Positions 17,459 to 26,842 of a stretch of 64,000 bases of DNA are shown here, piece after piece; the stretch's first letter is position 1, and every line of letters starts with the position of its first letter. Origin of the DNA: a virus; IMG/VR virus record IMGVR_UViG_3300045902_000324, positions 33,463-97,462 of that record. One strand, written 5' to 3'. The notes under the pieces were generated by a model that worked only from the letters and a program-made list of their open reading frames with translations, was not told the DNA's origin and searched no databases. The position numbers and the translations under genes are program-made.

Positions 17459-17475
17459 GTGGTGAGCGGAGCGGA

Positions 17476-17697
17476 CTACGGCAGATAATCCTCGATAATC
17501 TCCAGCAACTCCTCATAAAGCCCTGGTTGCCGGATCAAATTGACCAACACGCAGAAGTGTCTAACGTCCAGTGGACCTCGTTCAAAAGCGTTTTGAATGC
17601 GTCCCTGCCACTGGTTGGGGTACTCAAACATGCAACGAGCCGCCGCCGTAAAGGTGTCAAGTGCAGACGGGTCGTTGACGAGAGATTGAATAGACAA
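17476..17697 (-). CDS. Hypothetical protein, possibly truncated by an IS element
   Basis: 73 codons from TTG 17697; the frame stays open a few codons further into the IS element. Residues include FEYPNQWQGRIQNAF and an acidic C-terminal helix. The 5' end coincides with the left end of the IS200/IS605 element, and the gene on the other side (ruvC) ends at the right end of the same element. The original start may therefore lie on the far side or be lost. Not assigned to a family. Confidence 0.45.
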   Translation of the reverse strand: MSIQSLVNDPSALDTFTAAARCMFEYPNQWQGRIQNAFERGPLDVRHFCVLVNLIRQPGLYEELLEIIEDYLP

Positions 17698-17776
17698 CGA
17701 AGTCGCGTGTGTCCCTACCCTCAGCGAAGCGGGGTAGGGCTGTAAGCGAGGCTGTGTAGCGGAGCGGAGCAGCCAA

Positions 17777-18184
17777 TCAAGCTATAGGCGAGTCTTGAGC
17801 CTTAATGTATTCCTTAAGTTTCTCAATTGGCGCTCCACCTGTTGAAGCCACATAGTAAGAGCCTGACCAGAAAGACTGTTTTGTGTACCACTTTGAGAAC
17901 TCTTCAGAAAACTCTTTTTTGACCATGCGGCTAGTTGCCGCCTTGAGAGAACCTGCAACAGCGGCAATCGACTGTTTGGGATGAAAATCGACTAGCAGGT
18001 GAATATGATCCGCTTCTCCAGAACATTCCAACAATTCACAGTCCATCGTTCTACAGACTTGCCAGCACATTTCTCTAATCCGTTCCAGCATTGCAGCAGT
18101 AATTGCTTTGCGCCTGTAATGGGTAACGAATACGAAGTGTAACCGCACACTAAAAACACTGTGTGAACCCTTCCTAGCCTTCAT
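17777..18184 (-). CDS. tnpA: IS200/IS605 transposase TnpA (HUH/Y1)
   Basis: 135 residues, full length. HUH motif in EADHIHLLVDFHP and the catalytic Tyr in LKEYIKAQ. It cuts and joins single-stranded DNA at the element's end hairpins using the 5'-phosphotyrosine. All key residues are present, so it is likely active. Confidence 0.93.
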   Translation of the reverse strand: MKARKGSHSVFSVRLHFVFVTHYRRKAITAAMLERIREMCWQVCRTMDCELLECSGEADHIHLLVDFHPKQSIAAVAGSLKAATSRMVKKEFSEEFSKWYTKQSFWSGSYYVASTGGAPIEKLKEYIKAQDSPIA

Positions 18185-18218
18185 TGCAAATACCCCACCT
18201 GCAAGATATAATGCTCTT

Positions 18219-19472
18219 ATGATGACACGCAGAGTTACCTTTAGGCTGTATCCATCTGAAGCGCAAACGGCAAAGCTGTTTGAGGCTCGGAGGCTTCACG
18301 CCTATCTCTATAACGCTTGCGTTGAGCATCGTAAAACGAGCTATCAGAAGTTTGGCAAGTCCATCAGCTATTTTGATCAGCAAGCCGCGCTTGTACCGTT
18401 TAAGGCTGATTGGCAGGAGTATAGAGCGCTCAATCATGGCTCATTGCAAGCCACAGTGAAGCGGGTTGATTTTGCCTTCCAGCGCTTTTTCAAAGGACTG
18501 GGTGGGTATCCCAAGTTTCAAGCGATTCGCCGTTACTCTGGCTGGACATACCCTGATGCCCGTCAAGGCTTTAAGGTGCATTCAGACGGCAAGAATGGAT
18601 ACTTGGAATTGCGGGATCTAGGGCTAAAGCTCCAGATGCGAGGGCAAGCGCGAACTTGGGGCGCTCCCACGACTTGCACAATTGTCTATCGTAACGGGCT
18701 ATGGTTTGCCAGCATCACGGTAAATTGCGAGGTTGCGCGCAAAACCGGCAATGGCGCGGTAGGAATCGATTTTGGCGTACTGACGGCTGCGGCATTGTCA
18801 AATGGAACCAAGATCGAAAACCCGCGCTTCATTGCCAAAACGCAAGCCAAGGTTCGCAAAGCAAGCAAGGCAAAGCGTCGCAAGCGCTCACCCAATCTCA
18901 AGCAAAAAGTTAAAGCGTCAAAACGATGGAGGAAAGCGTCTAAGCGGGTATCAAAGCTGCAACGCAAAGTTGCAAATCAGCGGCAGAACTGGGTACATCA
19001 AGTCTCTACACAGATAGTCAGCAGTAATAGCTTGGTAGCGACTGAAAAGTTAAACCTCAAAGGGATGACTCGCAAGGCGAGGAAAGGAAAACGCAAGGCG
19101 CAAAAGTCAGGGCTAAACCGCTCCATTCTGGATGTTGGGATGGGGATGTTGCGCGCTGCGATTGCGTATAAGTTGGCGGAAGCAGGGGGTTTCTTTGTGG
19201 AGGTGCCGACGCTCACGGTTAAGCCTTCTCAGACTTGCCCCAGTTGTGGTCATCAGGAGAAAAAACCACTTGAGCAGCGAGTGCATCATTGCCAGCAATG
19301 CGGTTATGTGGAGGATAGAGATGTGGCGGCTGCTCAAGTCATGCTCAATTGGGCACGGGGTAAGGAACTTGCCTCGTCAAACGTGGATGGGTCTGGCTCT
19401 ACTGACTGCGGAAGCATGAAGCAACTAGCCCAAACGAAGCGTCAGAAACTCCTAGCTCAGCGAAGCGGCTAG
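18219..19472 (+). CDS. tnpB: TnpB RNA-guided nuclease (IS200/IS605)
   Basis: 417 residues. RuvC-type catalytic residues are visible in VGIDFG (Asp), VATEKLNLKGM (Glu) and VEDRDVAAAQV (Asp). A zinc ribbon CPSC...CQQC lies before the last one. TnpB proteins cut DNA guided by RNA from the element's right end and promote element retention. It is divergent from tnpA with 34 bp between. All active-site residues are intact. Confidence 0.93.
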   Translation: MMTRRVTFRLYPSEAQTAKLFEARRLHAYLYNACVEHRKTSYQKFGKSISYFDQQAALVPFKADWQEYRALNHGSLQATVKRVDFAFQRFFKGLGGYPKFQAIRRYSGWTYPDARQGFKVHSDGKNGYLELRDLGLKLQMRGQARTWGAPTTCTIVYRNGLWFASITVNCEVARKTGNGAVGIDFGVLTAAALSNGTKIENPRFIAKTQAKVRKASKAKRRKRSPNLKQKVKASKRWRKASKRVSKLQRKVANQRQNWVHQVSTQIVSSNSLVATEKLNLKGMTRKARKGKRKAQKSGLNRSILDVGMGMLRAAIAYKLAEAGGFFVEVPTLTVKPSQTCPSCGHQEKKPLEQRVHHCQQCGYVEDRDVAAAQVMLNWARGKELASSNVDGSGSTDCGSMKQLAQTKRQKLLAQRSG

Positions 19473-19966
19473 GAGTAGTTCATGCCTGTCTTTATTTTAT
19501 CACTATCACCAATCGTAACTGCGATCGCCAATCCATCCCAAGCGTCGTCTGTAGGATGCATGGTAGCCAAGTCAAACCGAGCCTTCATCACGTCGCGCAT
19601 TGCTGGCTTGGGCGTGTTGCCTTTTCCAGTAATTATCTTTTTTACCTCGCCAGGAGTCACCCACAGAGGGATTGCGCCAAATTCATACAGGGCGAGTGAT
19701 ACGGCTCCGAATGCCGAAACAACCTCAAACCCGCAGCGTGTGGTGCGGAGGTCTGGTTTTTCAATGGCGATCTGGTCTGGTTTCCATGCTTCTACCAGGT
19801 TCGTCACTTCATTTCCGAGCTGTTTCAGTCGCTCGACGTAGTGATCTTTTGGAGACGTGGTGATGATGCCGTGGGCCAGGTGCTCACATGACCCGTCTTT
19901 ATTTCTTTTTACAACGCCCCAGCCGAGCGTTGCATATCCAATATCGATTCCAACGTGAATAGCCAT
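19469..19966 (-). CDS. ruvC: RuvC-like Holliday junction resolvase
   Basis: 165 residues. Acidic active-site residues are in GIDIGYATLGWG (Asp), IAIEKPDL (Glu) and HPTDDAWDGLAIA (Asp pair). It should resolve branched DNA in replication and packaging. The start overlaps the stop of polA (TAATG). The last three codons and the stop lie in the right end of the IS element, so the original C-terminus may have been replaced by the insertion. All catalytic residues are upstream of that point. Confidence 0.88.
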   Translation of the reverse strand: MAIHVGIDIGYATLGWGVVKRNKDGSCEHLAHGIITTSPKDHYVERLKQLGNEVTNLVEAWKPDQIAIEKPDLRTTRCGFEVVSAFGAVSLALYEFGAIPLWVTPGEVKKIITGKGNTPKPAMRDVMKARFDLATMHPTDDAWDGLAIAVTIGDSDKIKTGMNYS

Positions 19967-21981
19967 TATTTCTCATCCCAGGATTTGCAACAGGTTGACA
20001 CCGGATCGATGTCCATCTCATCCGGTTGAATCGAGCTAACGAACAGTGACATCGCCGCCCGCATCTGCGTCTGGACGAACGTAGCGACCTCTTTCTTAAA
20101 CTCTTCCTTACACACCACGTCAAGCTCGTCGTGTGCCATGTTTGCCATGTACGCACCCCACTCAGGGTGTGCCAGGAACCCCAGGTATAGCCCAGCCATC
20201 GACAGTTTCACCACATCCGCCTCTGTGGATGTCCAGACGAACGAAACTGCGTCTGTCGCCTTTACTGAGGGCGGATCATTGGGGCGGTAGTCCGAAATCA
20301 TTTTCTGCATCCACAACCGCCGACCGCTCAACCCTCTGTTCTCACCGTAGACAACGCCGCCGAACTCGATTTCGATCTCATTGATGTCGTCAACGATAGC
20401 GTCCTGCTCCTCACTAAGATCCGCGTATGTTTCATGCCACGCCTTGGCTGCGTCTTTTGCAGCATCATCCGCAAGCTCAAAGCCTGCGTCAGTTAGAACG
20501 GTCGCCTGTAGCGTTTTCCAGCCCTGCTTATTCAGCGACCCGTAGTAGACGGGTTTAGCAGCGTTCCGCAGCTTTCCAGCCATTCGGAAGTTCTCATGGC
20601 TCTTGTCTTTACGCCACTTGGCGATATCGTCTACCGTCCAGTGTAGTCCCTGCGACTGGGCCAGCCGTGCTGCGATAATACAGTGGTTGTCATATCCGTC
20701 CAGATATGATTTCAGAATCACCTTGTCGGCACTGACCTGCGCCGCAATTCTGCTGTGGGCCTGGCTTAGGTCAGCAATGATGAGCACATACCCATCAGGT
20801 ACTCGAAAGATCGATCGAACCTGCGACAGTCCTAGCGCCCGTATCTCTGCGGGCATTTTCATTGGATTCGGCGGGTTCTGTAGGTTCACGTTCGGGAAAT
20901 TCTGCCGCTTGGGGTCTTTATCCCCACACAGCGATCGCCCAAATCCCTTTGGTCCAAGCTGACGAAACGCACCGCGCACGGCCCCGTCAAAGTATGCCTG
21001 CTTACATCCGCGCAAATAGTCGATGTATGTGGTCATCGACCGCCACAGCGAGAGCGCTTTTAGAGCGGGAATACCCCAGTGGGGAGCCAGCCCGTCCTGG
21101 TCGCTGCTGGTCAGGTGTAGACTGTACTTCTGATTAATAGCCGAGATCAGTTGCTTCGGACTGTCTGGGTTCACATGAGGAAAATCAGATTTGAACGGCG
21201 CGATAATGCCTTCGCATTCTGCCTGGTAGCGAACTATCAAATCGTCCAGCCTCGCCTCATCGACCGGAAACCCTCGGTATTCCATCTGCACGAATGCAGG
21301 CAGAGCAAGACACTCAGCATTAGCTGGGCCTGTTAGCAGATCACGCTCCAACATTTCGGTCAAACGGCTTTCAATCGTCAGCACGTCAAGGCAATCGGCG
21401 GCTGCGTAGTTCAACTGAGAGATCCGCAAATCCCAGCCCCAATCTGACTTTTGCGCCTGCTTGTCCATTTCAATCCCGCATCGGGCGGCGATCGCTTCTA
21501 GCCCGTGTCTAACCTGAACCAGCCCAGCCCACATCACCTGGGACAGAAGCATCACGTCGCGTACGTTCTGCGCTTGAATGCCGTACTTTACGAGCAGATA
21601 GAGGAGGTCGAATTTTAGGTTTTGCCCAACTTTTTGCACCTGTGGACTTTCCACAAGCTTTTTCAGGATCGAAAAGAACCCTGCGGTTTCTAGTGTCTTT
21701 GCGATCGCCTTTTTATCATCGTTGTGTCCGCCGAGATCTGCGATTATGCACCGTCCTTCCGGCAGTCCGATTTGGATGAGTCGAATGTGCCCCTTCCAGG
21801 GATTCAGCGCATCCTGAGCATTGTCGGAGGTACTGAACGTCTCAATGTCCAGACCGAAGCGATCGGACTGCTCCCAAGCTGTCAGTGCGGCATTCCAGCC
21901 TGCGTCACCGAATCGGACGATGCGGGGGTCTATTTCTACGTCTTCGGCAAAGAACAAAGATTGCTGGTTACTGAGCATCAA
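19966..21981 (-). CDS. polA: Family A DNA polymerase with 3'-5' exonuclease
   Basis: 671 residues, phage-like in lacking a 5' nuclease. The N-terminal DnaQ-like exonuclease shows FGLDIETFS, VGQNLKFDLLYL and YAAADCLDV. The polymerase shows motif A as IIADLSQAHSRIAAQVS (E. coli PolI has DYSQIELR, so the Glu is His here), motif B with RNAAKPVYYGS (Tyr at the O-helix position that is Phe in PolI, as in T7) and motif C as AHDELDVV. It is the likely replicative polymerase. Overlaps its neighbours on both sides, consistent with one operon from the primase to ruvC. Confidence 0.93.
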   Translation of the reverse strand: MMLSNQQSLFFAEDVEIDPRIVRFGDAGWNAALTAWEQSDRFGLDIETFSTSDNAQDALNPWKGHIRLIQIGLPEGRCIIADLGGHNDDKKAIAKTLETAGFFSILKKLVESPQVQKVGQNLKFDLLYLLVKYGIQAQNVRDVMLLSQVMWAGLVQVRHGLEAIAARCGIEMDKQAQKSDWGWDLRISQLNYAAADCLDVLTIESRLTEMLERDLLTGPANAECLALPAFVQMEYRGFPVDEARLDDLIVRYQAECEGIIAPFKSDFPHVNPDSPKQLISAINQKYSLHLTSSDQDGLAPHWGIPALKALSLWRSMTTYIDYLRGCKQAYFDGAVRGAFRQLGPKGFGRSLCGDKDPKRQNFPNVNLQNPPNPMKMPAEIRALGLSQVRSIFRVPDGYVLIIADLSQAHSRIAAQVSADKVILKSYLDGYDNHCIIAARLAQSQGLHWTVDDIAKWRKDKSHENFRMAGKLRNAAKPVYYGSLNKQGWKTLQATVLTDAGFELADDAAKDAAKAWHETYADLSEEQDAIVDDINEIEIEFGGVVYGENRGLSGRRLWMQKMISDYRPNDPPSVKATDAVSFVWTSTEADVVKLSMAGLYLGFLAHPEWGAYMANMAHDELDVVCKEEFKKEVATFVQTQMRAAMSLFVSSIQPDEMDIDPVSTCCKSWDEK

Positions 21982-22906
21982 TCTTCTCCGTAGTTGCCAG
22001 CGCCAGTGTGGACGGGTCAGTAATCCACGGCATCCAGCCGAAGATTCTCACCCAACCCAAACGGTTGATGCTTATGATATATGGGCGTTTCGAGTTCACC
22101 GCTTGAGCTGACGGGCTGGCGTGCGTCCAGATCACGGGATCTCCTAATCTCAGCAACACGCCATCTTTCCCGACGACCGAATTTGTCCACATCGGGGTCA
22201 ACTTGCGCTGATCCTCTGTGGGTACAAACGGAGCCTTGCGCCGCCTGGGTTTGCGCCGCGTAGATTTTTTGAACCCTGCGCCATGTACTGCTAGTTCGGC
22301 ACCGCTCGGTAGCGTGCCTACCTGTACGCCTGCAACACAGTTTTTCTCTACGGTGCCGTAGTAGTAATCAACACCTGAGTCACTCAGGACTACTCGGTTT
22401 TCAGGCGTGTAGGCGTCCCTGCCTACCAGAATCCACACCGGGGTGTTTCCATCTTTTCTAGCTTTAGTGGTGCGCTCTATCACATGGGTTGTGTCGATTG
22501 GCGAGTCCTGGATGATAAACAATGTTCTCGACCCGTTAGCCAGCTCCAGTAGCACGTTGTTTTTTCTATCCCTGGAGTCAAGTCCTACATTCAGTGATTT
22601 CAGTCCTACGAGGTCAGAAAACATCTCCTGTAGACACTGCTTGAAAAGCAACACAGTGTCATCTGTATCTACACAAAATCGATTGTCGCCTGCGTGCTCA
22701 AAATGCGGAATAGCGCATCCATCGCCTGTCTTCCGGTAATTCACATTCACCCATGCGTTCGCCTGAGACAGACAGTGTGGGCAGAATAGGGCATTGCTGC
22801 GGGCGAGTGACCGCATCTGGGCCCCAACCTTCAGGCTAGGCACACCTATCGCTACCTTCTTTGAGGGTGTGAACAGGATATGCTCACGAGTTACTGCTAC
22901 CAGCAT
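21968..22906 (-). CDS. CoiA-like nuclease
   Basis: 312 residues. The N-terminal part has a CPHC pair, then IPHFEHAGDNRFC, the CxxC...HFxH arrangement of CoiA-type competence nucleases. A region around residues 85-170 (LFKQCLQEMF, NGSRTLFIIQDS, TPVWILVGRDAY) looks like a restriction endonuclease-like fold. A basic patch (STRRKPRRRKAP) follows. It overlaps the primase gene by 23 bp and polA by 14 bp. CoiA in naturally transformable bacteria aids recombination of single-stranded DNA. The role here is inferred to be recombination or DNA degradation. Confidence 0.55.
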   Translation of the reverse strand: MLVAVTREHILFTPSKKVAIGVPSLKVGAQMRSLARSNALFCPHCLSQANAWVNVNYRKTGDGCAIPHFEHAGDNRFCVDTDDTVLLFKQCLQEMFSDLVGLKSLNVGLDSRDRKNNVLLELANGSRTLFIIQDSPIDTTHVIERTTKARKDGNTPVWILVGRDAYTPENRVVLSDSGVDYYYGTVEKNCVAGVQVGTLPSGAELAVHGAGFKKSTRRKPRRRKAPFVPTEDQRKLTPMWTNSVVGKDGVLLRLGDPVIWTHASPSAQAVNSKRPYIISINRLGWVRIFGWMPWITDPSTLALATTEKIDAQ

Positions 22907-25900
22907 ATTTTTTGAGGATCAGAGGTTCGAGTTCTAGGACTGGAGCACCCACAATGTCCGGCTGAAAGAGAATCGCGTTGAGTCCATCCTGGAACCCTAC
23001 GATTACACCTGTCATGCCGACAGATGCGGAGAAACCCGTTTCAGCAATCTCATCCAGTATTTCTTTGGCTTCGTCTAGGTGCAACGCAGAGATATCAATC
23101 GCAGCGCGATCGCCAACGGTGAAACCATAGCCGGACTCGGATGTTTGGGTGCCCGTTCCTATATCGTCTTCTGTTTGATTCTGTATGTCAATGGTTTCAT
23201 CGCACAAAGGCGATTCTTCTACGGGCGAAACGTCCTCCACAGGTTCGGGCGGTGGTGCATCGGGTGGAGCGGGAACGTCTGTAGCGTTCTGGGCAAAATA
23301 GGTCACGATGCCGCGATCATTCTCTTCAATACGCCCGCGTCCAGACTCCTGAAGCTGTTTCAAGATGCTTAACGTCAAATCACCAACGGATACACCACTC
23401 TCCTTGGCCATGCGCTGGAGCGTGGATATCTTGCGGTAAATTTCCCGCATCGTTACGCCGCCAGCAAAACTCTCTGCGTACTCCTGGATTCGGAACGCCA
23501 GCGATGTCGGTTCACCGCTCTCGTCAGCCCGTGCCTGCATTAGCAGGTTTTGGCGCAGGTAATACTTGCACAGCAAAATCGATCGCTCTAGCGTGGGAAG
23601 CTGGAGCAGCAGGTTGTCCTTAGACGGGTCAGCCGCGCACTCCATGCAGTGCAGAACCAAAGCTAAGCGGCAGACGTATGCCTTCAACTTTGCGATGAAA
23701 TTTCTGATAGCTTGCCTCTTCTCACGGAACCTGAGTTCGGCAAGGACGTTGTGGAACTGCACCAGCCTTCTATCGCTCTCATCCGTCAGCCGTACATCCT
23801 GCTGTGGAAAGGATTCCAGACCGTTGAAAATTCTATTCAATACCTCGTGTAGTGCATCCTTCTTGTCCTGCCGATTCTCTTTGTAGTCACGGTATGCGAC
23901 CTCTGATTTTGGCGCAGCAATCAAAAATCGGGCCCGCTTACCATTGTCATCGTCGGGATCTTCAAATACCTTTTTGGCTACACCGGGCTGAAGCCCACCT
24001 GCCATCGACAGACGCGGGTTATGGATGGCGAACGTGCGATCTTCGTCCATCCGGTTGACGCTGATCTGATTCGCGTCCCACAGCCCCAGCATGACCTCTA
24101 CGTCATCCCCGCCGCGAGACTTGTACTGGCCAAGACCTCGGATAATTCCGGCGAACTCGTCCTTTGCCCACAAGGTGCCCGCGTTCTTTGGTTGCTGGGA
24201 TAGCCCTTTTAGGACGGATTCAATTTGAGCGATGTCAAACTTGTAATTCCTGCGCCTCGGCGCTGTGGGCACATCCCCGTCACCGTCCCCGTCTTCACCT
24301 TTCTTACGTTTGCGAGACGTTGCCTGGGCATACTCTTCACGCGCTCTTTCATATCTCTCGTCAGCGAGTTTCTGTCTATCCTTAATCGGCTGAAGCATCG
24401 CGGATTCTGCGCGGGACTTACCGCCGCCAGACTCCTCAATGATCAAAGCCCAGATTACGGCTGGCTCTTTCCAGTGGTTGTTGTCCGTTGCACCTTCCTG
24501 CACAATCAGGTTCGTTCTGCCACCGATCATGGATGCCGCCGATGGCAATAAATACTGAAGCAGCATTACTGGGCTTATGCCCATGCGCTTTGCACGGAAA
24601 TCCATCGACTCCGCCAAGTCGCTAGGAAGCACGTCCTTTAACTCAACGTGCTGGTCTGCATACTGATACAGCTTGGCGATCTCCGAGCTGTCCACGAACA
24701 TATCGCGGTCAACCTCTCGGAGGTCGCATCGCACCCGGTACATTTGCAAAAGCGTCTGCGGGTTTCTCGCAGAGCGTTCTGCGATATCCAGGACTTCCTT
24801 AATCGCCTGTCCCTCATTCAGGTGCCGTTTTACCAGCGCGTCAATGCACTGGCTAACTTCTTCGAGCGTGTGGATGCGGCGATCGCCCCCGCCATTCCCG
24901 TTACCGCCATTTCCGTTATCCCCGCCTCCGCTGCCGTTGCTCCCACCGCTACCGTTCCCATTGCCGTTTCCTCCGGCTACTGGAGTACCGTTGCGGCTGG
25001 GCGGATCATACGGCACTGTGGACGGCGCACTTAGCGACGTTCTTATGTCCGCCGGGCACTTTTCCTGAAATAATTCTGGAACGAGGTGTTTCACTTTTTT
25101 CCACGCGGCTTCTTCGCCGCCCCCAAAGGTACAGGCAGGGCTGGCGGAGTTCCACCTAGCCGATTTAGCAATTCTCGTGGCGCGACCTGCGTCCACACCC
25201 ATCCGCTCTCCAGCCGTCACCGTCAGTACAATCGGGTCGCCCGTTGTGGGTATCCCGTTCGCGCTACACCAGTTCATCCAAGAAATCCACTCGTTGGCGG
25301 CAGCCGTTAGCGTGGCGCTGCGGTCTGACTCTGTATCGACCCCATTCAAAATGTCCTTAGACTTCTGACTACCTAGCCGTTCCAGAGCGATCGCATTTGG
25401 TGCATCGGACTGTGTGACCACTCCGTCAAACACGGCTGCTGATTTATTTTCAGAACGCCTAGCGTATAGCCCAATACTATCAAGCGTCGGTACTTCAATC
25501 AGAACCCCGAAGTTCTGAACAGTTTCGTACGCTCGTCCGCTGGGTCCCATAGTCGGGGACATGGCGCAGAAGCGTCCAACGGGCATCGCTTCGCCAATAT
25601 GCTTGCCACCTGGCTCAAACGCAAAATTTGTGAACGCGGGCTTTTCTACCACAGCGACATAGACATGCCATCCGCCGCCCTGCGTCCGCTCTAACCACGC
25701 GCTTTTCAGGACGGGATACTTCTCAAGCCACTCACCGAAAACGCGATCGCTTTCTTCCTGACTATCAAAATTCTTTGCGTCCCAGTCAATCGGGACAAAG
25801 TGCCTGCCATCCGGCAGAACAAAACCCAGCGTGCCTACACCATTCTTCGAGTTAGCAAACCAGCGCTGGACTTCTCCTGCGGTAGGCACTTTGTTCTGGT

Positions 25901-26129
25901 ACTTCGTGTGATAAAGCGGCTGCGGCACGCCCTTTGAGTCCAGCCAGCTTGGATTCTTGCCTGTGTAGCGAGGTAGCGCCTTTCCGTCCAATCCGACGAC
26001 TACCTTACCATCCTTTTTCAGCGGGTACTTCGTAGCGCTCTGTACGGGTGCAATTGGGAGAGCAGGTAGTCCAGCCGCCTGTAGCCACCTAACGGTTTCT
26101 TTTAACGCGGGTTGTTTTGTCAGAAGCAT
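22884..26129 (-). CDS. Bifunctional primase-polymerase fused to a DUF3987-like helicase
   Basis: 1,081 residues. The N-terminal PrimPol domain has FVPIDWDAKNF (catalytic DxD) and QGGGWHVYVAV (His). Residues about 380-415 are a Gly/Asn-rich linker. The second half is an ATPase like DUF3987: Walker A EESGGGKSRAES, Walker B-like TLWAKDEFAG, then LSMAGGLQPG. The C-terminus has helix-turn-helix-like and acidic segments. It should prime and unwind DNA at the phage fork. No ribosome site precedes ATG 26129, and a TTATACC-type -10 lies directly before it, so the mRNA may be leaderless. Confidence 0.85.
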   Translation of the reverse strand: MLLTKQPALKETVRWLQAAGLPALPIAPVQSATKYPLKKDGKVVVGLDGKALPRYTGKNPSWLDSKGVPQPLYHTKYQNKVPTAGEVQRWFANSKNGVGTLGFVLPDGRHFVPIDWDAKNFDSQEESDRVFGEWLEKYPVLKSAWLERTQGGGWHVYVAVVEKPAFTNFAFEPGGKHIGEAMPVGRFCAMSPTMGPSGRAYETVQNFGVLIEVPTLDSIGLYARRSENKSAAVFDGVVTQSDAPNAIALERLGSQKSKDILNGVDTESDRSATLTAAANEWISWMNWCSANGIPTTGDPIVLTVTAGERMGVDAGRATRIAKSARWNSASPACTFGGGEEAAWKKVKHLVPELFQEKCPADIRTSLSAPSTVPYDPPSRNGTPVAGGNGNGNGSGGSNGSGGGDNGNGGNGNGGGDRRIHTLEEVSQCIDALVKRHLNEGQAIKEVLDIAERSARNPQTLLQMYRVRCDLREVDRDMFVDSSEIAKLYQYADQHVELKDVLPSDLAESMDFRAKRMGISPVMLLQYLLPSAASMIGGRTNLIVQEGATDNNHWKEPAVIWALIIEESGGGKSRAESAMLQPIKDRQKLADERYERAREEYAQATSRKRKKGEDGDGDGDVPTAPRRRNYKFDIAQIESVLKGLSQQPKNAGTLWAKDEFAGIIRGLGQYKSRGGDDVEVMLGLWDANQISVNRMDEDRTFAIHNPRLSMAGGLQPGVAKKVFEDPDDDNGKRARFLIAAPKSEVAYRDYKENRQDKKDALHEVLNRIFNGLESFPQQDVRLTDESDRRLVQFHNVLAELRFREKRQAIRNFIAKLKAYVCRLALVLHCMECAADPSKDNLLLQLPTLERSILLCKYYLRQNLLMQARADESGEPTSLAFRIQEYAESFAGGVTMREIYRKISTLQRMAKESGVSVGDLTLSILKQLQESGRGRIEENDRGIVTYFAQNATDVPAPPDAPPPEPVEDVSPVEESPLCDETIDIQNQTEDDIGTGTQTSESGYGFTVGDRAAIDISALHLDEAKEILDEIAETGFSASVGMTGVIVGFQDGLNAILFQPDIVGAPVLELEPLILKKYAGSSNS
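24889..24990 (-). repeat. Low-complexity Gly/Asn-coding tract
   Basis: Short imperfect repeats of GGN and GGNG codons inside the primase-helicase gene. They encode the linker between the PrimPol and helicase domains and are prone to slippage. Confidence 0.7.
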
Positions 26130-26162
26130 GGTATAATTTAATTATTGATTATTGTTTTTTGA

Positions 26163-26206
26163 GTCCCGCCCAACCAGGCGGGATTTTTTTGTCCCCCTGG
26201 CGGGAC
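26163..26206 (+). terminator. Tandem hairpins, terminator-like on plus strand
   Basis: TCCCGCC / GGCGGGA followed by seven T, then GTCCC / GGGAC. The T-run is on the plus strand, while both neighbouring genes are on the minus strand. It could stop antisense transcripts or act as a leader structure for the primase gene. Confidence 0.45.
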
Positions 26207-26214
26207 ACTTTCTA

Positions 26215-26778
26215 CTAGGGTACACTCAACGGAACCTTCCGGTATGTCTTCACAGGATCACCACACTTCTTTTCCTTCCGCTGTGGAGGAAGCCTGCGGA
26301 TCACCTCAAAATCTTCTACAACAAAGCGATCGCCTTCCAACGCGCATGTGAACTGGGTGATTGTTCCAGCGATACTTTGAGGGATCTGTTCGCCTGTCAA
26401 TGTCAAGCTGAAATACTTCACACCTCCTTTCCGCTGATACAGAATCTTAACGGTGGCGCTAGATCTGCCAACGCGAGTCACCATTCCCTGCACCGTAAAC
26501 AAGTCTCTCTCGACTGGGGTGTGCCGATCTGGAGTACGAAGCGTGATCAACATCAGGGATAGCCCGTCTCGCCCCTGCCGTGGATAAGCCTTGAACTGCT
26601 GAGACTGTGTGGGAATACCGTCTCTTTCCAGCACTCGCACCAGCAGCTTGCCTAATCGGACGGGTCGCTTGTCTAGCAGCCACCCACAGCGTTCGTGTCT
26701 GGACAACACCCCGGTTACAAGTCCTGCGGCGCAGAAAAGCGAATCTCTGTCTTTTTTTGGAATTTCAAAAATCTGCAT
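26215..26778 (-). CDS. Hypothetical protein in the replication block
   Basis: 187 residues. The N-terminal 55 residues are mixed alpha/beta (CAAGLVTGVLSRHERCGWLL). The centre, LFTVQGMVTRVGRSSATVKI, looks like an OB-fold or single-strand binding strand pattern. The C-terminus is basic (RRLPPQRKEKKCG). It lies between the helicase and primase genes and has its own TACGATA-type promoter. It could be a DNA-binding accessory protein, but no family is recognised. Confidence 0.6.
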   Translation of the reverse strand: MQIFEIPKKDRDSLFCAAGLVTGVLSRHERCGWLLDKRPVRLGKLLVRVLERDGIPTQSQQFKAYPRQGRDGLSLMLITLRTPDRHTPVERDLFTVQGMVTRVGRSSATVKILYQRKGGVKYFSLTLTGEQIPQSIAGTITQFTCALEGDRFVVEDFEVIRRLPPQRKEKKCGDPVKTYRKVPLSVP

Positions 26779-26807
26779 ACGGATCCGAGATCTGACTGCC
26801 TGTTCTG

Positions 26808-26837
26808 TATCGTAACAAATGACTCAAATATAGTCAA
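26808..26837 (-). promoter_or_regulatory. Promoter, TTGACT-17-TACGATA type
   Basis: -35 at 26837-26832, -10 at 26814-26808, 17-bp spacer. It precedes the gene at 26778 by about 30 bp. Member of the shared motif family described in the findings. Confidence 0.7.
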
Positions 26838-26842
26838 TTGAA

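Larger units (their letters stand above)
17700..19480. mobile_element. IS200/IS605-family element 1 (tnpA and tnpB divergent)
   Basis: Contains an intact Y1 transposase and an intact TnpB, divergently transcribed. Subterminal hairpins mark the ends: CCCTACC...GGTAGGG near 17713-17738 and CTCCTAGC...GCTAGGAG near 19450-19475. No terminal inverted repeats or target duplication, as normal for this family. Exact ends are approximate. The right end probably encodes the TnpB guide (omega) RNA overlapping the tnpB 3' end, which is family knowledge and not visible by itself. Confidence 0.85.

Noticed and set aside
24648-25068. Plus-strand open frames over the primase linker
   Set aside because: Antisense frames kept open by the repetitive Gly/Asn codons.
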